From JAEZAA01 sp964514485 (GTDB taxonomy: Bacteria; Pseudomonadota; Gammaproteobacteria; Pseudomonadales; Oleiphilaceae), in NCBI GenBank assembly GCA_964514485.1, contig CAZEWG010000011.1:1-64000 (forward strand): a DNA stretch of 64,000 nt, given 5' to 3'. Every line of letters starts with the position of its first letter. Positions within the stretch are counted from its first letter, which is position 1. The notes below the pieces were generated by a model. The model was not told the origin of the DNA and did no database searches. It was given only the letters and a program-made list of their open reading frames with translations. A program made the position numbers and the translations under genes. This document shows positions 26,828 through 36,874 of this stretch, piece after piece.

Positions 26828-26834
26828 CCCATTC

Positions 26835-28181
26835 TTATCCCCCAGCCTCAGCGGTAGGAAACATCGCCTCACCTCGCACCAAATCCGCCAGGGTTTTCTG
26901 GTCGAGCATACTTTGCCGGCAGGAAACCAGTGCGGTCACCAGTTGGCGAAGCTCAGGTTCCATGCCGCCCTGAGGACGATAGACCTGATCATCATCGTGG
27001 CGCAGGGCCTCCAGGATTTGATTGAGCGTGATCTGATCCAGGGAGCGGCCCGGCACCAACTCGGCCCCTTCCCGGCCGGCACACTTCAGCAGCTCATGGG
27101 TGCTGAGCTTGTTGATAATCCGACGGCCAATTTCCGCGGGCAGGGCCACTCGCTCATACACCTGCTGCACACTCAGCGTTTGGCCTTGATCGAACGCCCG
27201 GCCGATCCAATACATGATCTGCAGCCCGGCATTCTCCTCCACCTCGGCACTGGTATGGATCTGATAGCGCTTGGTGACCTGCTCTGAATGCTGAATGTAG
27301 TAGGCAATGGCCGAGCCGATCAGCAGGATCAGCCAGCTCACATAAAGCCAGATCAGCAGCAAAATCCCCACCGCGAAGCCCGAGTAAATGGCTTCATAGT
27401 TGGTGGAGCCCACCACGAAAGAGGCGAAAATCAGCCCGGTGGTCTGCCAGGCAACACCGGCGACCGCGCCCCCGATCAGGGCTGCCCGCAACCGCACCCG
27501 GGCATTGGGCACAAAGGAGTAGACGAAACTAAACGCCAGCACCACCAGAACATAAGGTGAGAGCCGGCTCAAAAAGGTCAGCATCGCCCCCAGGGTTTCC
27601 ATCTCGCGAAGGCCTCGGACAACATCCGAGTCCCAAACCGCCGCGGAGACCCCCATGGCGGAGACCACCAGCACCGGACCAATCAAAATCACGCTGAGAT
27701 AGTTACTGAAACGCTGGCCAAAGGAGCGTAGCTCGGGAACCCGCCAGACCTGGTTCAGGGCCGTTTCCACCTTCTGGACCACGGTAATCACCGTGTAAAT
27801 CAGAAAACCCAGACCAATGGAGCCCAACACGCCCACTTTGATGTTGTCCACAAAGAGCAGCACTCGCTGCGCCAGCTCAATCCCCTCGTCCCCCAGGGCC
27901 GAAAAGAACTGAAACAGTATCGGCTCCATCTGATTGTGCACACCCAACGCCTTGAGCACGGAAAAGCTCAAGGCCAACAGGGGCACCACCGACAGCAGCG
28001 TGCTGTACACCAGACTCATGGCGTGCAGGGTCATATTGCCCAGGGAGATATCCCGGATCACCGCATAAATCACCCGGCTCATGCGCCACAAAAGGCGCTT
28101 CCCATGCCCCAGCTTGCTCGGGTCCTGCTGCCACAGCCAGCGGTCTAGCGCCTCTTGCGCTTCAATACGGCCAAACACCAT
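26835..28181 (-). CDS. YihY/BrkB family inner-membrane protein
   Basis: A 448-residue polytopic membrane protein. About six hydrophobic segments are seen between residues 50 and 310, with the family marks AMSLVYSTLLSVVPLLALSF near the first helices and SGFAVGILLLIWLYVSWLI before the last. The C-terminal ~130 residues are soluble and predicted to be a winged-helix-like tail. BrkB-type proteins were once called ribonuclease BN in error; their true function is not settled. The gene is convergent with the DUF748 gene and lies downstream of the FtsH-like gene's neighbourhood on the same strand. Confidence 0.88.
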   Translation of the reverse strand: MVFGRIEAQEALDRWLWQQDPSKLGHGKRLLWRMSRVIYAVIRDISLGNMTLHAMSLVYSTLLSVVPLLALSFSVLKALGVHNQMEPILFQFFSALGDEGIELAQRVLLFVDNIKVGVLGSIGLGFLIYTVITVVQKVETALNQVWRVPELRSFGQRFSNYLSVILIGPVLVVSAMGVSAAVWDSDVVRGLREMETLGAMLTFLSRLSPYVLVVLAFSFVYSFVPNARVRLRAALIGGAVAGVAWQTTGLIFASFVVGSTNYEAIYSGFAVGILLLIWLYVSWLILLIGSAIAYYIQHSEQVTKRYQIHTSAEVEENAGLQIMYWIGRAFDQGQTLSVQQVYERVALPAEIGRRIINKLSTHELLKCAGREGAELVPGRSLDQITLNQILEALRHDDDQVYRPQGGMEPELRQLVTALVSCRQSMLDQKTLADLVRGEAMFPTAEAGG

Positions 28182-28243
28182 GCAACTCCTTAGTTCTCTT
28201 TTTAGTCTGGAAAGGGGGCGCTGAAATTATGACACAAGGTTAG

Positions 28244-30202
28244 CTAAATATCGGCGAGGGATTCAGATTTGGCCAGTGTTTTTGGGGAGTCGGGCAGTTT
28301 GGCAAGAATCCTCTCCACCTCGGCCCGATCCAAGGTCTCACGCTCCAGAAGCGCCTGAGCCAAGGCGGCTAGCTGCTGGCGGTTGGCTTGCAGCTGGCGC
28401 TCCACCAGCCGTTCCACCGACCCCACCAGCTTGCGGACCTGTTCATCAATCAGTTGCGCGGTGGCCTCGCTAAAGTCCCGCTCCTGGACAATTTCCCGCC
28501 CCAGAAATACATCCTCTTTATGGACCTGGTAGGCAACCGGACCCAGGGCGTCGCTCATTCCCCACCGGGCCACCATCCGGCGCGCCAGTTTGGTCGCCTG
28601 CTCCAGATCACTTTCCGCACCACTGCTCACCTCGGAAAAGGCCAGCTTTTCCGCAACCCGCCCCGCCAACATCACCGCGAGACGGTCCCGTGCATAGCTG
28701 AAGGAAATATTGCTACGCTCTTCCAACGGCGTCTGGTGGGTGACCCCGAGGGCCTGTCCCCGGGGCACAATGGTCACCTTTTCCAAGGGGTCGGCCTTCT
28801 CAAACAGCAACGCCGCCAGCGCATGACCGGACTCATGCCAGGCCACCAGGCGCTGCTCGTCCTCACTCATCCGGTTCTCCCGCTCAGCCCCCAGCAGCAC
28901 CTTATCCCGCGCCAGCTCGAAGTGATGCATGGCCACTTCCGTGCAGTTATCCCGCCCCGCAAACAGCGCCGCCTCGTTCACCAGGTTTTCCAGATCCGCC
29001 CCGGAAAATCCGATGCAACGACGGCTGATCGCCTCCAAAGAAACATCCTTCGCCAACGGTACCCGACGGGTATGCACTTTGAGAATGGCCAGACGGGCGT
29101 CCCGATGGGGCAGCCCCACCACGACTTTCCGATCAAACCGCCCCGGGCGCAGCAATGCCGAGTCCAGTACATCCGGCCGGTTGGTGGCGGCCAGCACAAT
29201 GACGGTCTCGTGGGGAGCGAAGCCGTCCATCTCCGACAGAATCTGGTTCAGGGTCTGCTCCCGCTCATCATGGCCGCCCCCAACCCCGGCACCGCGCGCC
29301 CGGCCGATGGCATCCAGTTCGTCGATAAAGATGATGGACGGCGCCTCCTCCCGGGCCTTCTTGAACAGATCCCGCACCCGCGCGGCCCCCACGCCCACGA
29401 ACATTTCGATAAACTCGGAGCCGGCGATGGAAAAGAATGGCACCCGGGCCTCACCCGCGGCCGCACGCGCCAGCAGCGTCTTACCCGTTCCCGGAGGGCC
29501 CACCAGTAGCATTCCACGAGGCAACTTGGCCCCCAAGCGCTGGTAGTCTTCCGGGTTGCACAGAAAGTCGATCACCTCCCGCAGATCCTGCTTGGCATTT
29601 TCGGCCCCGGCCACGTCGTCAAAGGTGGTCTGGGGCAGATCCTCCCGAAAGCGCTTGGCTTTGGATTCCCCAAAACTAAACAGGTTTGAGCCCGGCCCAC
29701 TCATCTGCTGGCGCAGGCGGGAGGCCATAAACAGGAAAAACCCGATCAGCAGCACCCAAGGCAACAGCGCGATCAGCAGTGTCTGCCACCAGGGGCCCTG
29801 GGCAGGTTTGACCCGCACCTCAACCTGATGCTGCTCCAGCAGGCCAAGTAGTTCTTCACCACCAAACTCGGGCACATAGGTTTGGAAACGATCTTCCGGA
29901 GCGGATCCAGCCCGTGGCTCCAGCTCACCAGTCTCCGCGCCCGGCGCCGCCAGAATGGCCGTTACCTGACGGCCTTCCAGTATCACCTCGGCAATGGCGC
30001 CCTGCTGAACCAGGCGCAAGAACTCCGAGTAAGAGTGCTCCGTCGGCTCACTCCCACCGATCATCCGCACCGCCAGCAGCACCAACAGACCCAGCATTAG
30101 CAGATTCATCAGCCCCCGCTTCATGTCCGGTGCGGGTTGTTCCGACCTATTCCCAGAAGCCGGGTGCCGGTTTTCCGATCCCGGCCGGTTCGTGTCGCCC
30201 AT
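28244..30202 (-). CDS. FtsH-type ATP-dependent zinc metalloprotease
   Basis: A 652-residue membrane-bound AAA+ protease. Two membrane segments are at about 31-48 and 141-160, enclosing a periplasmic domain. Walker A GPPGTGKT (235-242), Walker B IIFIDELD (about 290-297), the second region of homology with LRPGRFDR (351-358) and the zinc site HESGH (456-460) are intact, so both ATPase and protease should work. A hydrophilic Pro/Ser/Arg-rich tail of about 26 residues precedes the first helix, longer than in E. coli FtsH. It is not next to rlmE/folP, the usual ftsH context, so it may be a second FtsH. A GAGGTG site supports the start. It is 108 bases downstream of yjbQ. Confidence 0.9.
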   Translation of the reverse strand: MGDTNRPGSENRHPASGNRSEQPAPDMKRGLMNLLMLGLLVLLAVRMIGGSEPTEHSYSEFLRLVQQGAIAEVILEGRQVTAILAAPGAETGELEPRAGSAPEDRFQTYVPEFGGEELLGLLEQHQVEVRVKPAQGPWWQTLLIALLPWVLLIGFFLFMASRLRQQMSGPGSNLFSFGESKAKRFREDLPQTTFDDVAGAENAKQDLREVIDFLCNPEDYQRLGAKLPRGMLLVGPPGTGKTLLARAAAGEARVPFFSIAGSEFIEMFVGVGAARVRDLFKKAREEAPSIIFIDELDAIGRARGAGVGGGHDEREQTLNQILSEMDGFAPHETVIVLAATNRPDVLDSALLRPGRFDRKVVVGLPHRDARLAILKVHTRRVPLAKDVSLEAISRRCIGFSGADLENLVNEAALFAGRDNCTEVAMHHFELARDKVLLGAERENRMSEDEQRLVAWHESGHALAALLFEKADPLEKVTIVPRGQALGVTHQTPLEERSNISFSYARDRLAVMLAGRVAEKLAFSEVSSGAESDLEQATKLARRMVARWGMSDALGPVAYQVHKEDVFLGREIVQERDFSEATAQLIDEQVRKLVGSVERLVERQLQANRQQLAALAQALLERETLDRAEVERILAKLPDSPKTLAKSESLADI

Positions 30203-30310
30203 CCAGTCACCTCACCACCTATGGGGCCCATGAACCCAAGTCTAAGGTTCGGTGGGCCGTTCTTCCCAGAACGGCACCGGGTGCATCGCCAGTATGAGCA
30301 CGGGAGCGTG

Positions 30311-30730
30311 TTATTCCCCGTGTAAAGTCGCCACCAACGTTCGCGCACCGCCCTGATTACGATGCTCCCCCAGATAAATGCCCTGCCAAGTTCCGAGCGC
30401 CAGACGCCCCTGTCGGACCGGGATGCTGAGGCTACAACCCAGGGTGACCGACTTGATATGGGCCGGCATGTCATCCGCGCCTTCCAGGGTGTGGTCATAG
30501 TAGGGAGCGTTTTCCGGCACCGCCTGATTGAAGTGTTTTTCCATATCGGAACGCACGGTGGGATCGGCGTTCTCGTTAATACAGAGAGAGGCCGAGGTAT
30601 GCTGAATAAAGAGGTGCAACAGCCCCACCTGCAAAGAAACAAGCTCCGGCAATTGCGCCAGCACCTCCGAGGTGATCAGGTGAAAGCCACGTTTTCGTGG
30701 CTGCAGCCGAATTGTTTTTTGAATCCACAT
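30311..30730 (-). CDS. yjbQ: YjbQ family (UPF0047) protein
   Basis: A 139-residue protein of the widespread YjbQ/UPF0047 family, reported to have weak thiamine-phosphate synthase activity in E. coli; the physiological role is unclear. The family motifs LHLFIQHTSASLCINENADP and the C-terminal GTWQGIYLGEHR are clear, including the conserved HTSA and H-R residues near the end. A strong GGAGGAAGG ribosome site fixes the ATG at 30730; the open frame upstream is not used. It lies before the FtsH-like gene on the same strand with 108 bases between, so coexpression is possible. Confidence 0.9.
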   Translation of the reverse strand: MWIQKTIRLQPRKRGFHLITSEVLAQLPELVSLQVGLLHLFIQHTSASLCINENADPTVRSDMEKHFNQAVPENAPYYDHTLEGADDMPAHIKSVTLGCSLSIPVRQGRLALGTWQGIYLGEHRNQGGARTLVATLHGE

Positions 30731-31066
30731 ACCTTCCTCCTGAGGTCCCAACAACCTGTTTATAACTTCGTCCACTTGGGAGACCTTTCAGGTTGGAACC
30801 CCTCCAGCGACTCCCTACAATAAACTCATGGACGATGATGAAGTCGCGCCCGACGATCCAGCCTGGCTCCCAAACTACCACATTCAAACCCGTTCATATC
30901 CAGTGGCTCTAACCAAAAAAGCAAGCCCTGGATCAATCACTACAATAGCTCCGGGAGAGCATTCTAGCTGCTCTTTTGCTGAACCAGAGAAACCTCTTTC
31001 TTCTGGCCAGAAAAGCAGCGGGCGCTCTTTTCGATGAAGCCATACCCACTATTGCAAGGGATGCAC
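30731..31066. other. Divergent spacer between yjbQ and tpm
   Basis: About 335 bases with no credible gene. A 69-codon open frame at 30828 has no ribosome site and no recognisable sequence. The right part contains an imperfect inverted repeat (AGCTGCTCTTTT ... AAAAGCAGC). I recognise no clear promoter. Confidence 0.4.
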
Positions 31067-31720
31067 ATGCAAAACGATTTCTGGCATGACAAATGGGCCC
31101 GTAACGAGATCGGCTTTCACCAGGCCAGCGTGAATGACTACCTGCGTGAGCACTGGTCCGTTCTGGAGCTGCACGGCAATGAACCGGTGTTCGTGCCCTT
31201 GTGCGGCAAATCCCTCGACATGCACTGGATTCATGATAAGGGCCACCCCATCCTGGGCGTGGAGATCAGCGAGCAAGCCTGCCGGCAGTTTTTCGACGAG
31301 GCCGGCCTGAGCCCTGAAGTGAGCCGCGTCCACTCCTTCACGCGGTTCCAGGCGGACCGTTACACCCTGTATTGCGGTGACTTCTTTGAACTGACGCCGG
31401 AGCTGCTCTCCGACGTTGGCGCCGCCTATGACCGCGCGGCTCTGATCGCGCTGCCCAAAGAGCAACGAAGGGCCTATGCCCAGCGCCTGGGAGAACTGCT
31501 CCCGATCACTGCCTCGGTGTTACTGGTCGCCATGGAATACCCGCCGGAGGAAATGGACGGGCCACCCTTTAGTGTGCCGGAAGCGGAAGTACGTCAACTG
31601 TTTGAGGGCCGCTTTCAGGTGGAACTGATTCATGAAAACGAGCCGGGGCGGGACGATCCCTTCGCCAAGTTTCACGGCTTATCGGACATGCAGGAGAAGG
31701 TCTATCGTCTCAGGCCCTGA
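31067..31720 (+). CDS. tpm: Thiopurine S-methyltransferase
   Basis: A 217-residue SAM-dependent methyltransferase of the bacterial Tpm family, which methylates thiopurines and, in Pseudomonas relatives, detoxifies selenium and tellurium oxyanions. The start WHDKWARNEIGFHQ, the SAM motif VFVPLCGKSLDMHWI, GVEISEQACRQFF, and DRAALIALP with PPFSVPEAEV are diagnostic. The ATG at 31067 is spaced correctly from AAGGG; the ATG six bases earlier touches that site. It is divergent from yjbQ and 270 bases before prkA, so it is probably monocistronic. Confidence 0.93.
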   Translation: MQNDFWHDKWARNEIGFHQASVNDYLREHWSVLELHGNEPVFVPLCGKSLDMHWIHDKGHPILGVEISEQACRQFFDEAGLSPEVSRVHSFTRFQADRYTLYCGDFFELTPELLSDVGAAYDRAALIALPKEQRRAYAQRLGELLPITASVLLVAMEYPPEEMDGPPFSVPEAEVRQLFEGRFQVELIHENEPGRDDPFAKFHGLSDMQEKVYRLRP

Positions 31721-31989
31721 GGAACATTCAGACAAGCCCCATTGTCCAAAAGTTGGCCACTTGTCTATTCTGATTAATAGGGACGCCTGCCAACCCCGGC
31801 CTTTACCAAGGCTGGTTCGCAGCATCATGGGACGCCCTGTCTCAAAGCAGGGAGGTCCAAGGAGGAAAGTTGACAATCTGACATTACAACAAGGTGAGTA
31901 GAGGAGACGAAGTAGAATTCCGGTCGGTCAAGCTGGATAGGAGTCACCACTGTGTAACGACGAAGAGTCAAACTGAGGGGTTCCAATTC

Positions 31990-33912
31990 ATGAGCATTTT
32001 TAGTCACTATAAGAGCCGTTACGAGACGACCCAGCAGGAAGAATTCAGTATCGAGGAATACCTCGAAATTTGTAAAAAAGATCCTACGGCCTATGCCACT
32101 GCAGCGGAACGGATGCTGATCGCGATTGGCGAACCAGAACTGATCGACACCTCCCGCGACCCCCGCCTAAGCCGGGTTTTTTCCAACAAGGTCATCAAGC
32201 GTTATCCCGAATTCGACGAATTCTACGGGATGGAAGAATGCGTCGAGCAAATCGTATCCTTCTTCAAGCACGCCGCCCAAGGTCTGGAAGAGAAGAAACA
32301 GATTCTCTACCTGCTGGGCCCAGTCGGAGGCGGTAAGTCCTCCCTGGCGGAGAAGCTCAAACACCTGATGGAGAAGGTGCCGTTCTATTACATCAAGGGC
32401 TCCCCCGTGTTCGAGTCGCCCCTGGGGCTGTTCAACCCGGCCGAGGATGGTGACATCCTGGAAGAGGAATACGGCATTCCCAAGCGCTACCTGCGCACCA
32501 TCATGTCGCCCTGGGCGGTGAAACGCCTGCACGAGTTTGGCGGCGATATCAGCCAATTCCGGGTGGTGAAGCAACACCCCTCCATTCTCAACCAGATCGC
32601 CATTTCCAAAACCGAGCCGGGCGATGAGAACAACCAGGACATCTCCGCTTTGGTGGGCAAGGTCAACATCCGCATGCTGGAAGATTTCTCCCAGGATGAC
32701 CCGGACGCCTACAGCTTCTCTGGCGGGCTGAGCAAGTCCAACCAGGGCCTGATGGAGTTCGTGGAGATGTTCAAGGCGCCCATCAAGGTGCTCCACCCTC
32801 TGCTGACGGCTACCCAGGAGGGTAACTACAACACCACCGAAGGCATGGGCGCGGTGCCTTTTGAAGGCATCATCCTGGCCCACTCCAACGAATCCGAGTG
32901 GCAGGCATTTCGTAATAACAAGAACAACGAGGCGTTCCTGGACCGGGTCTATATCGTCAAGGTTCCCTACTGCCTGCGGGTCACTGAAGAGGTAAAAATC
33001 TACGAGAAACTGCTGCGCAACAGCTCCCTCGCCGGCTCGCCCTGCGCCCCGGATACACTTGGCATGCTGGCGCAGTTTTCGGTGCTGTCGCGCCTCAAGG
33101 AGCCGGAAAACTCCAATATCTACTCCAAAATGAAGGTCTACGACGGCCAGAATATTAAGGACACCGATCCCAAGGCTAAGTCGATCCAGGAATATCGTGA
33201 CTCGGCGGGCGTCAACGAAGGGATGGATGGCCTGTCCACCCGGTTTGCCTTCAAGATTCTGTCCAAGGTCTTTAACTTTGATGTCACGGAAGTGGCAGCC
33301 AATCCAGTGCACCTGCTGTATGTGCTGGAAAAGCAGATCGAGCAGGAGCAGTTCCCGCCGGAAACCGCCGACCGCTACCTGCGCTTCATCAAGGAATACC
33401 TGGCGCCCCATTATGTGGAGTTCATCGGCAAGGAGATCCAGACGGCGTATCTGGAGTCCTACTCCGAGTACGGCCAGAACATCTTCGACCGCTATGTCAC
33501 CTACGCCGACTTCTGGATTCAGGACCAGGAATACCGGGACCCGGAGACTGGCGAGATCTTCGATCGCGCCTCCATCAACGACGAGCTGGAAAAAATCGAG
33601 AAGCCTGCCGGCATCAGCAATCCCAAGGACTTCCGCAACGAGGTGGTCAACTTCGTGCTGCGGGCGCGGGCCAACAATCAGGGCAAGAATCCATCCTGGC
33701 TGTCCTATGAGAAGCTGCGCACTGTGATCGAGAAGAAAATGTTCTCCAACACGGAAGATCTGCTGCCGGTGATTTCGTTCAATGCCAAGGCCTCCAACGA
33801 AGATCAGAAGAAACATGCGCAGTTCGTGGACCGCATGATTTCCAGAGGCTATACCGAGAAGCAGGTGCGGCTGCTTTGCGAATGGTATCTGCGGGTCCGT
33901 AAGTCGCAGTAA
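31990..33912 (+). CDS. prkA: PrkA serine protein kinase (YeaG family)
   Basis: A 640-residue AAA+/PrkA protein, close in length to E. coli YeaG (about 644). It starts MSIFSHYKSRYE, has Walker A GPVGGGKSS at 110-118 and the PrkA C-terminal domain with ISRGYTEKQVRLLCEWYLRV at the end. Such proteins carry kinase or ATP-dependent protease-like activity and act in adaptation to sustained nitrogen starvation and stationary phase. The ATG at 31990 is preceded by GAGGGG; the longer frame adds 32 residues without homology. First gene of prkA-yeaH-spoVR, with 15 bases to yeaH. A general stress or nitrogen-stress promoter is likely but was not recognised. Confidence 0.95.
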   Translation: MSIFSHYKSRYETTQQEEFSIEEYLEICKKDPTAYATAAERMLIAIGEPELIDTSRDPRLSRVFSNKVIKRYPEFDEFYGMEECVEQIVSFFKHAAQGLEEKKQILYLLGPVGGGKSSLAEKLKHLMEKVPFYYIKGSPVFESPLGLFNPAEDGDILEEEYGIPKRYLRTIMSPWAVKRLHEFGGDISQFRVVKQHPSILNQIAISKTEPGDENNQDISALVGKVNIRMLEDFSQDDPDAYSFSGGLSKSNQGLMEFVEMFKAPIKVLHPLLTATQEGNYNTTEGMGAVPFEGIILAHSNESEWQAFRNNKNNEAFLDRVYIVKVPYCLRVTEEVKIYEKLLRNSSLAGSPCAPDTLGMLAQFSVLSRLKEPENSNIYSKMKVYDGQNIKDTDPKAKSIQEYRDSAGVNEGMDGLSTRFAFKILSKVFNFDVTEVAANPVHLLYVLEKQIEQEQFPPETADRYLRFIKEYLAPHYVEFIGKEIQTAYLESYSEYGQNIFDRYVTYADFWIQDQEYRDPETGEIFDRASINDELEKIEKPAGISNPKDFRNEVVNFVLRARANNQGKNPSWLSYEKLRTVIEKKMFSNTEDLLPVISFNAKASNEDQKKHAQFVDRMISRGYTEKQVRLLCEWYLRVRKSQ

Positions 33913-33927
33913 CAGTGAGGGCATCGA

Positions 33928-35235
33928 ATGGGTACGAGCCACATCATTGACCGGCGCCTGAACGGCAAAAACAAAAGTGCCGTCAACCGTCAGAGATTCT
34001 TGCGCCGCTACCGCGAGCATATCAAAAAGGCGGTGACCGACGCGGTCAACAAACGTTCCATCACCGACATGGACCGTGGCGAAAGCATCAGCATTCCGGG
34101 CAAGGACATTGTCGAACCGATCTTCCGCAACGGCGCCGGCGGGCGCCGCACCATCGTCCATCCGGGCAATAAGGAGTTCGTCTCTGGCGATACCATCCCC
34201 CGTCCACCGGGCGGGGGTGGTGGAGGGGGTGGCGGTCAGGGCAGTGCCAGCCCTGATGGTGAGGGCATCGACGAGTTCGTGTTCCAGATCTCCCAGGATG
34301 AGTTCCTGGACTTCATGTTCGAGGATCTGGCCCTGCCCAACCTGATGCAGAAACAGCTCAAGGACGTCGAGAAGTTCAAGTATGTCCGCGCCGGCTATTC
34401 CACCACGGGAACTCCCAACAAAATCAATATCGTTCGCAGCCTGCGGGGCGCCTATGCCCGACGGCTGGCGTTAACCGGCAACTCCCGCAAGAAAATTGCC
34501 CGCCTGGAACAGGAACTGGCCGACCTGAAAACGCGGGATGATCTCAACGACCCGGTGTTTCGCCGGGAAGACCGCATTCGGGAGCTGGAAGAGCGGATCG
34601 CCAAGCTGAAATCACGCATCAGCAAAATCCCCTTTATTGATGAGTTCGATCTGCGCTTCAACCAGCACCTGAAGCAGCCGCAACCCAGTACCAGCGCGGT
34701 CATGTTCTGCCTGATGGACGTGTCCGGCTCCATGAGTCAGGCCCATAAGGATATTGCCAAGCGCTTTTTTATCCTGCTGTATCTGTTTCTCAACCGGAAC
34801 TACGAAAAAATCGAAGTGGTCTTCATCCGCCACCATACCAGCGCCAAGGAAGTGGATGAGGAAGAGTTTTTCTACTCCCGGGAAACCGGTGGCACCATCG
34901 TCTCCAGCGCCTTGAAACTGATGAAGGACATCATTGAAGAGCGCTACCCCATGGCCGACTGGAATATCTACGCCGCCCAGGCCTCCGACGGCGACAACTG
35001 GAACGATGATTCGCCCCGCTGCAGTAAGATCCTGGCCAACCAGATTCTGCCCCAGGTGCAGTACTACGCCTATATCGAGATCACCCCCCACGAGCACCAG
35101 ATGCTGTGGTACGAATATGAAAAGCTGCTGGGCCAATTCCCCGAGCGCTTTTCCATGCAGCAGATCGTGGATGCGGGTGACATTTATCCGGTGTTCCGCC
35201 GTCTGTTCCAGAAGCAGGTACAGCATCATGAGTGA
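33928..35235 (+). CDS. yeaH: YeaH/DUF444 von Willebrand A-domain protein
   Basis: A 435-residue cytosolic protein of the DUF444 family that accompanies PrkA. The N-terminal IIDRRLNGKNKSAVNRQRFLRR is typical. A nine-glycine run at residues 95-103 forms a flexible linker, a charged coiled coil spans about 187-232, and a vWA-type metal site DVSGSMS lies at 264-270. It probably acts as an adaptor for the PrkA kinase in stress responses; the detailed mechanism is unknown. Its last eight bases overlap the spoVR start, indicating translational coupling. Confidence 0.94.
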   Translation: MGTSHIIDRRLNGKNKSAVNRQRFLRRYREHIKKAVTDAVNKRSITDMDRGESISIPGKDIVEPIFRNGAGGRRTIVHPGNKEFVSGDTIPRPPGGGGGGGGGQGSASPDGEGIDEFVFQISQDEFLDFMFEDLALPNLMQKQLKDVEKFKYVRAGYSTTGTPNKINIVRSLRGAYARRLALTGNSRKKIARLEQELADLKTRDDLNDPVFRREDRIRELEERIAKLKSRISKIPFIDEFDLRFNQHLKQPQPSTSAVMFCLMDVSGSMSQAHKDIAKRFFILLYLFLNRNYEKIEVVFIRHHTSAKEVDEEEFFYSRETGGTIVSSALKLMKDIIEERYPMADWNIYAAQASDGDNWNDDSPRCSKILANQILPQVQYYAYIEITPHEHQMLWYEYEKLLGQFPERFSMQQIVDAGDIYPVFRRLFQKQVQHHE

Positions 35236-36829
35236 ACAACATTTTTATGGCCACCGCAGGAAGGAGCCCCTGGTGCCTCCGCCCCCCCTGCCGCCGATCC
35301 AAGAACGCCAACCCATCTCCACGGAATCGGAGTGGAGTTTCGAACTGATCGAGCGCTATAACGAGGAAATCGGCAAGATCGCCGCCGAGTTCGGCCTGGA
35401 TACCTACCCCAACCAGATCGAGGTGATCAGCGCCGAACAGATGATGGATGCCTACTCCTCGGTGGGGATGCCGGTGGGCTACAACCACTGGTCGTTCGGC
35501 AAGCATTTCCTGGAAACGGAAAAAGGCTACAAACGGGGCCAGATGGGTCTGGCCTATGAGATCGTGATCAACTCCAACCCCTGCATCGCCTACCTGATGG
35601 AAGAGAACACCATGATGATGCAGGCCCTGGTGATCGCCCACGCCAGTTATGGGCACAACTCCTTCTTCAAGGGCAACTATCTGTTTCGCACCTGGACCGA
35701 TGCCAGTGCCATTGTGGACTACCTGCTGTTCGCCAAGAACTACATCAGCCAATGTGAGCAGCGTTACGGGCTGGAAGCGGTGGAGGGCATTCTGGACGCC
35801 TGCCACGCCATCATGAACCACGGCGTGGACCGCTATAAACGTCCGTCCCCCATTTCCGCGGCAGAGGAAGAACGACGCCAGAAAGAACGGGAGGAATACC
35901 TACAACTCCAGGTCAATGAAATCTGGCGCACCATTCCCCACAAACCGGAGGAGGAAGAGCACAAGCGTCGTAGCCAGAAGCGCTTTCCGGAAGAGCCCCA
36001 CGAAAACCTGCTGTACTTTATTGAGAAAAACGCACCACTACTGGAGCCCTGGCAGCGGGAAGTGGTGCGGATCGTGCGCAAGATTGCCCAGTATTTTTAC
36101 CCCCAACGCCAGACCCAGGTGATGAACGAAGGCTGGGCCACCTTCTGGCACTACACCATCCTCAACCGGCTTTATGATAAGGGCCTGGTCACCGATGGTT
36201 TCATGATCGAGTTCCTGCAGTCCCACACCTCAGTAATCTACCAGCCGCCCTTTGACAGCCCCTGGTACTCCGGCATTAACCCCTATACCTTGGGATACGC
36301 CATGTTCACCGACCTGCGCCGGATCTGCGAGCACCCCACCGAGGAGGACAAGCGCTGGTTTCCGGATATTGCCGGCTCCAACTGGCTGGAAACCCTGGAT
36401 TTTGCCATGCGCAACTTCAAGGACGAGAGCTTTATTTTGCAGTTTCTGTCGCCCAAGGTGATCCGCGACCTCAAGCTGTTCTCCGTTCTGGATGACGACC
36501 AGGCCGAGGAGTATCTGATTGAAGCCATTCACGACGACTCCGGTTACCAGATCGTGCGGGAAAACCTCGCCAAGCAGTACAACCTGAGTAACCGTGACCC
36601 CAATATCCAGGTATGGAATGTGGATGTGCGCGGTGACCGCTCCCTGACCCTGCGGCACATTCCCACGGAACGGGTGCCGCTGCATGAGGATGTTCCGGAA
36701 GTGTTGCGCCATGTCCATCGGCTGTGGGGGTTTAACGTCCACCTCGACAGTGTGCAGGATGACAAGGTGTTACGCCGCTGGAACTATCCACCGCCCATGA
36801 TGAGTGAAGAAGATCTGCTGCAAGACTAG
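35228..36829 (+). CDS. spoVR: SpoVR family protein (YcgB-like)
   Basis: A 533-residue cytosolic protein of the SpoVR family, named after a Bacillus cortex-formation gene; in gammaproteobacteria it belongs to the prkA-yeaH stress unit. Seen are the Pro-rich N-terminus, EVISAEQMMDAYSSVGMP, YNHWSFGKHF, the NPCIAYLMEENTMMMQ block, an H-x-x-Y-G-H-x-x-F segment and NEGWATFWHYTI, which look like metal-ligand-type motifs. The ATG overlaps the yeaH stop by eight bases. The longer frame starting inside yeaH is not used. A GC-rich terminator follows. Confidence 0.94.
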   Translation: MSEQHFYGHRRKEPLVPPPPLPPIQERQPISTESEWSFELIERYNEEIGKIAAEFGLDTYPNQIEVISAEQMMDAYSSVGMPVGYNHWSFGKHFLETEKGYKRGQMGLAYEIVINSNPCIAYLMEENTMMMQALVIAHASYGHNSFFKGNYLFRTWTDASAIVDYLLFAKNYISQCEQRYGLEAVEGILDACHAIMNHGVDRYKRPSPISAAEEERRQKEREEYLQLQVNEIWRTIPHKPEEEEHKRRSQKRFPEEPHENLLYFIEKNAPLLEPWQREVVRIVRKIAQYFYPQRQTQVMNEGWATFWHYTILNRLYDKGLVTDGFMIEFLQSHTSVIYQPPFDSPWYSGINPYTLGYAMFTDLRRICEHPTEEDKRWFPDIAGSNWLETLDFAMRNFKDESFILQFLSPKVIRDLKLFSVLDDDQAEEYLIEAIHDDSGYQIVRENLAKQYNLSNRDPNIQVWNVDVRGDRSLTLRHIPTERVPLHEDVPEVLRHVHRLWGFNVHLDSVQDDKVLRRWNYPPPMMSEEDLLQD

Positions 36830-36832
36830 AGC

Positions 36833-36851
36833 GGCGCCCCGCCGGGGCGCC
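36833..36851. terminator. Hairpin between spoVR and nsrR
   Basis: GGCGCCCC and GGGGCGCC form a perfect 8-bp stem with a 3-base loop directly after the spoVR stop and before the convergent regulator's end. There is no long T tract. Confidence 0.65.
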
Positions 36852-36874
36852 TGGGTAGGAGGGTCAGCTGGACC

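Noticed and set aside
30828..31037. 69-codon open frame between yjbQ and tpm
   Set aside because: No ribosome site, no family features; it crosses a spacer expected to hold promoters.
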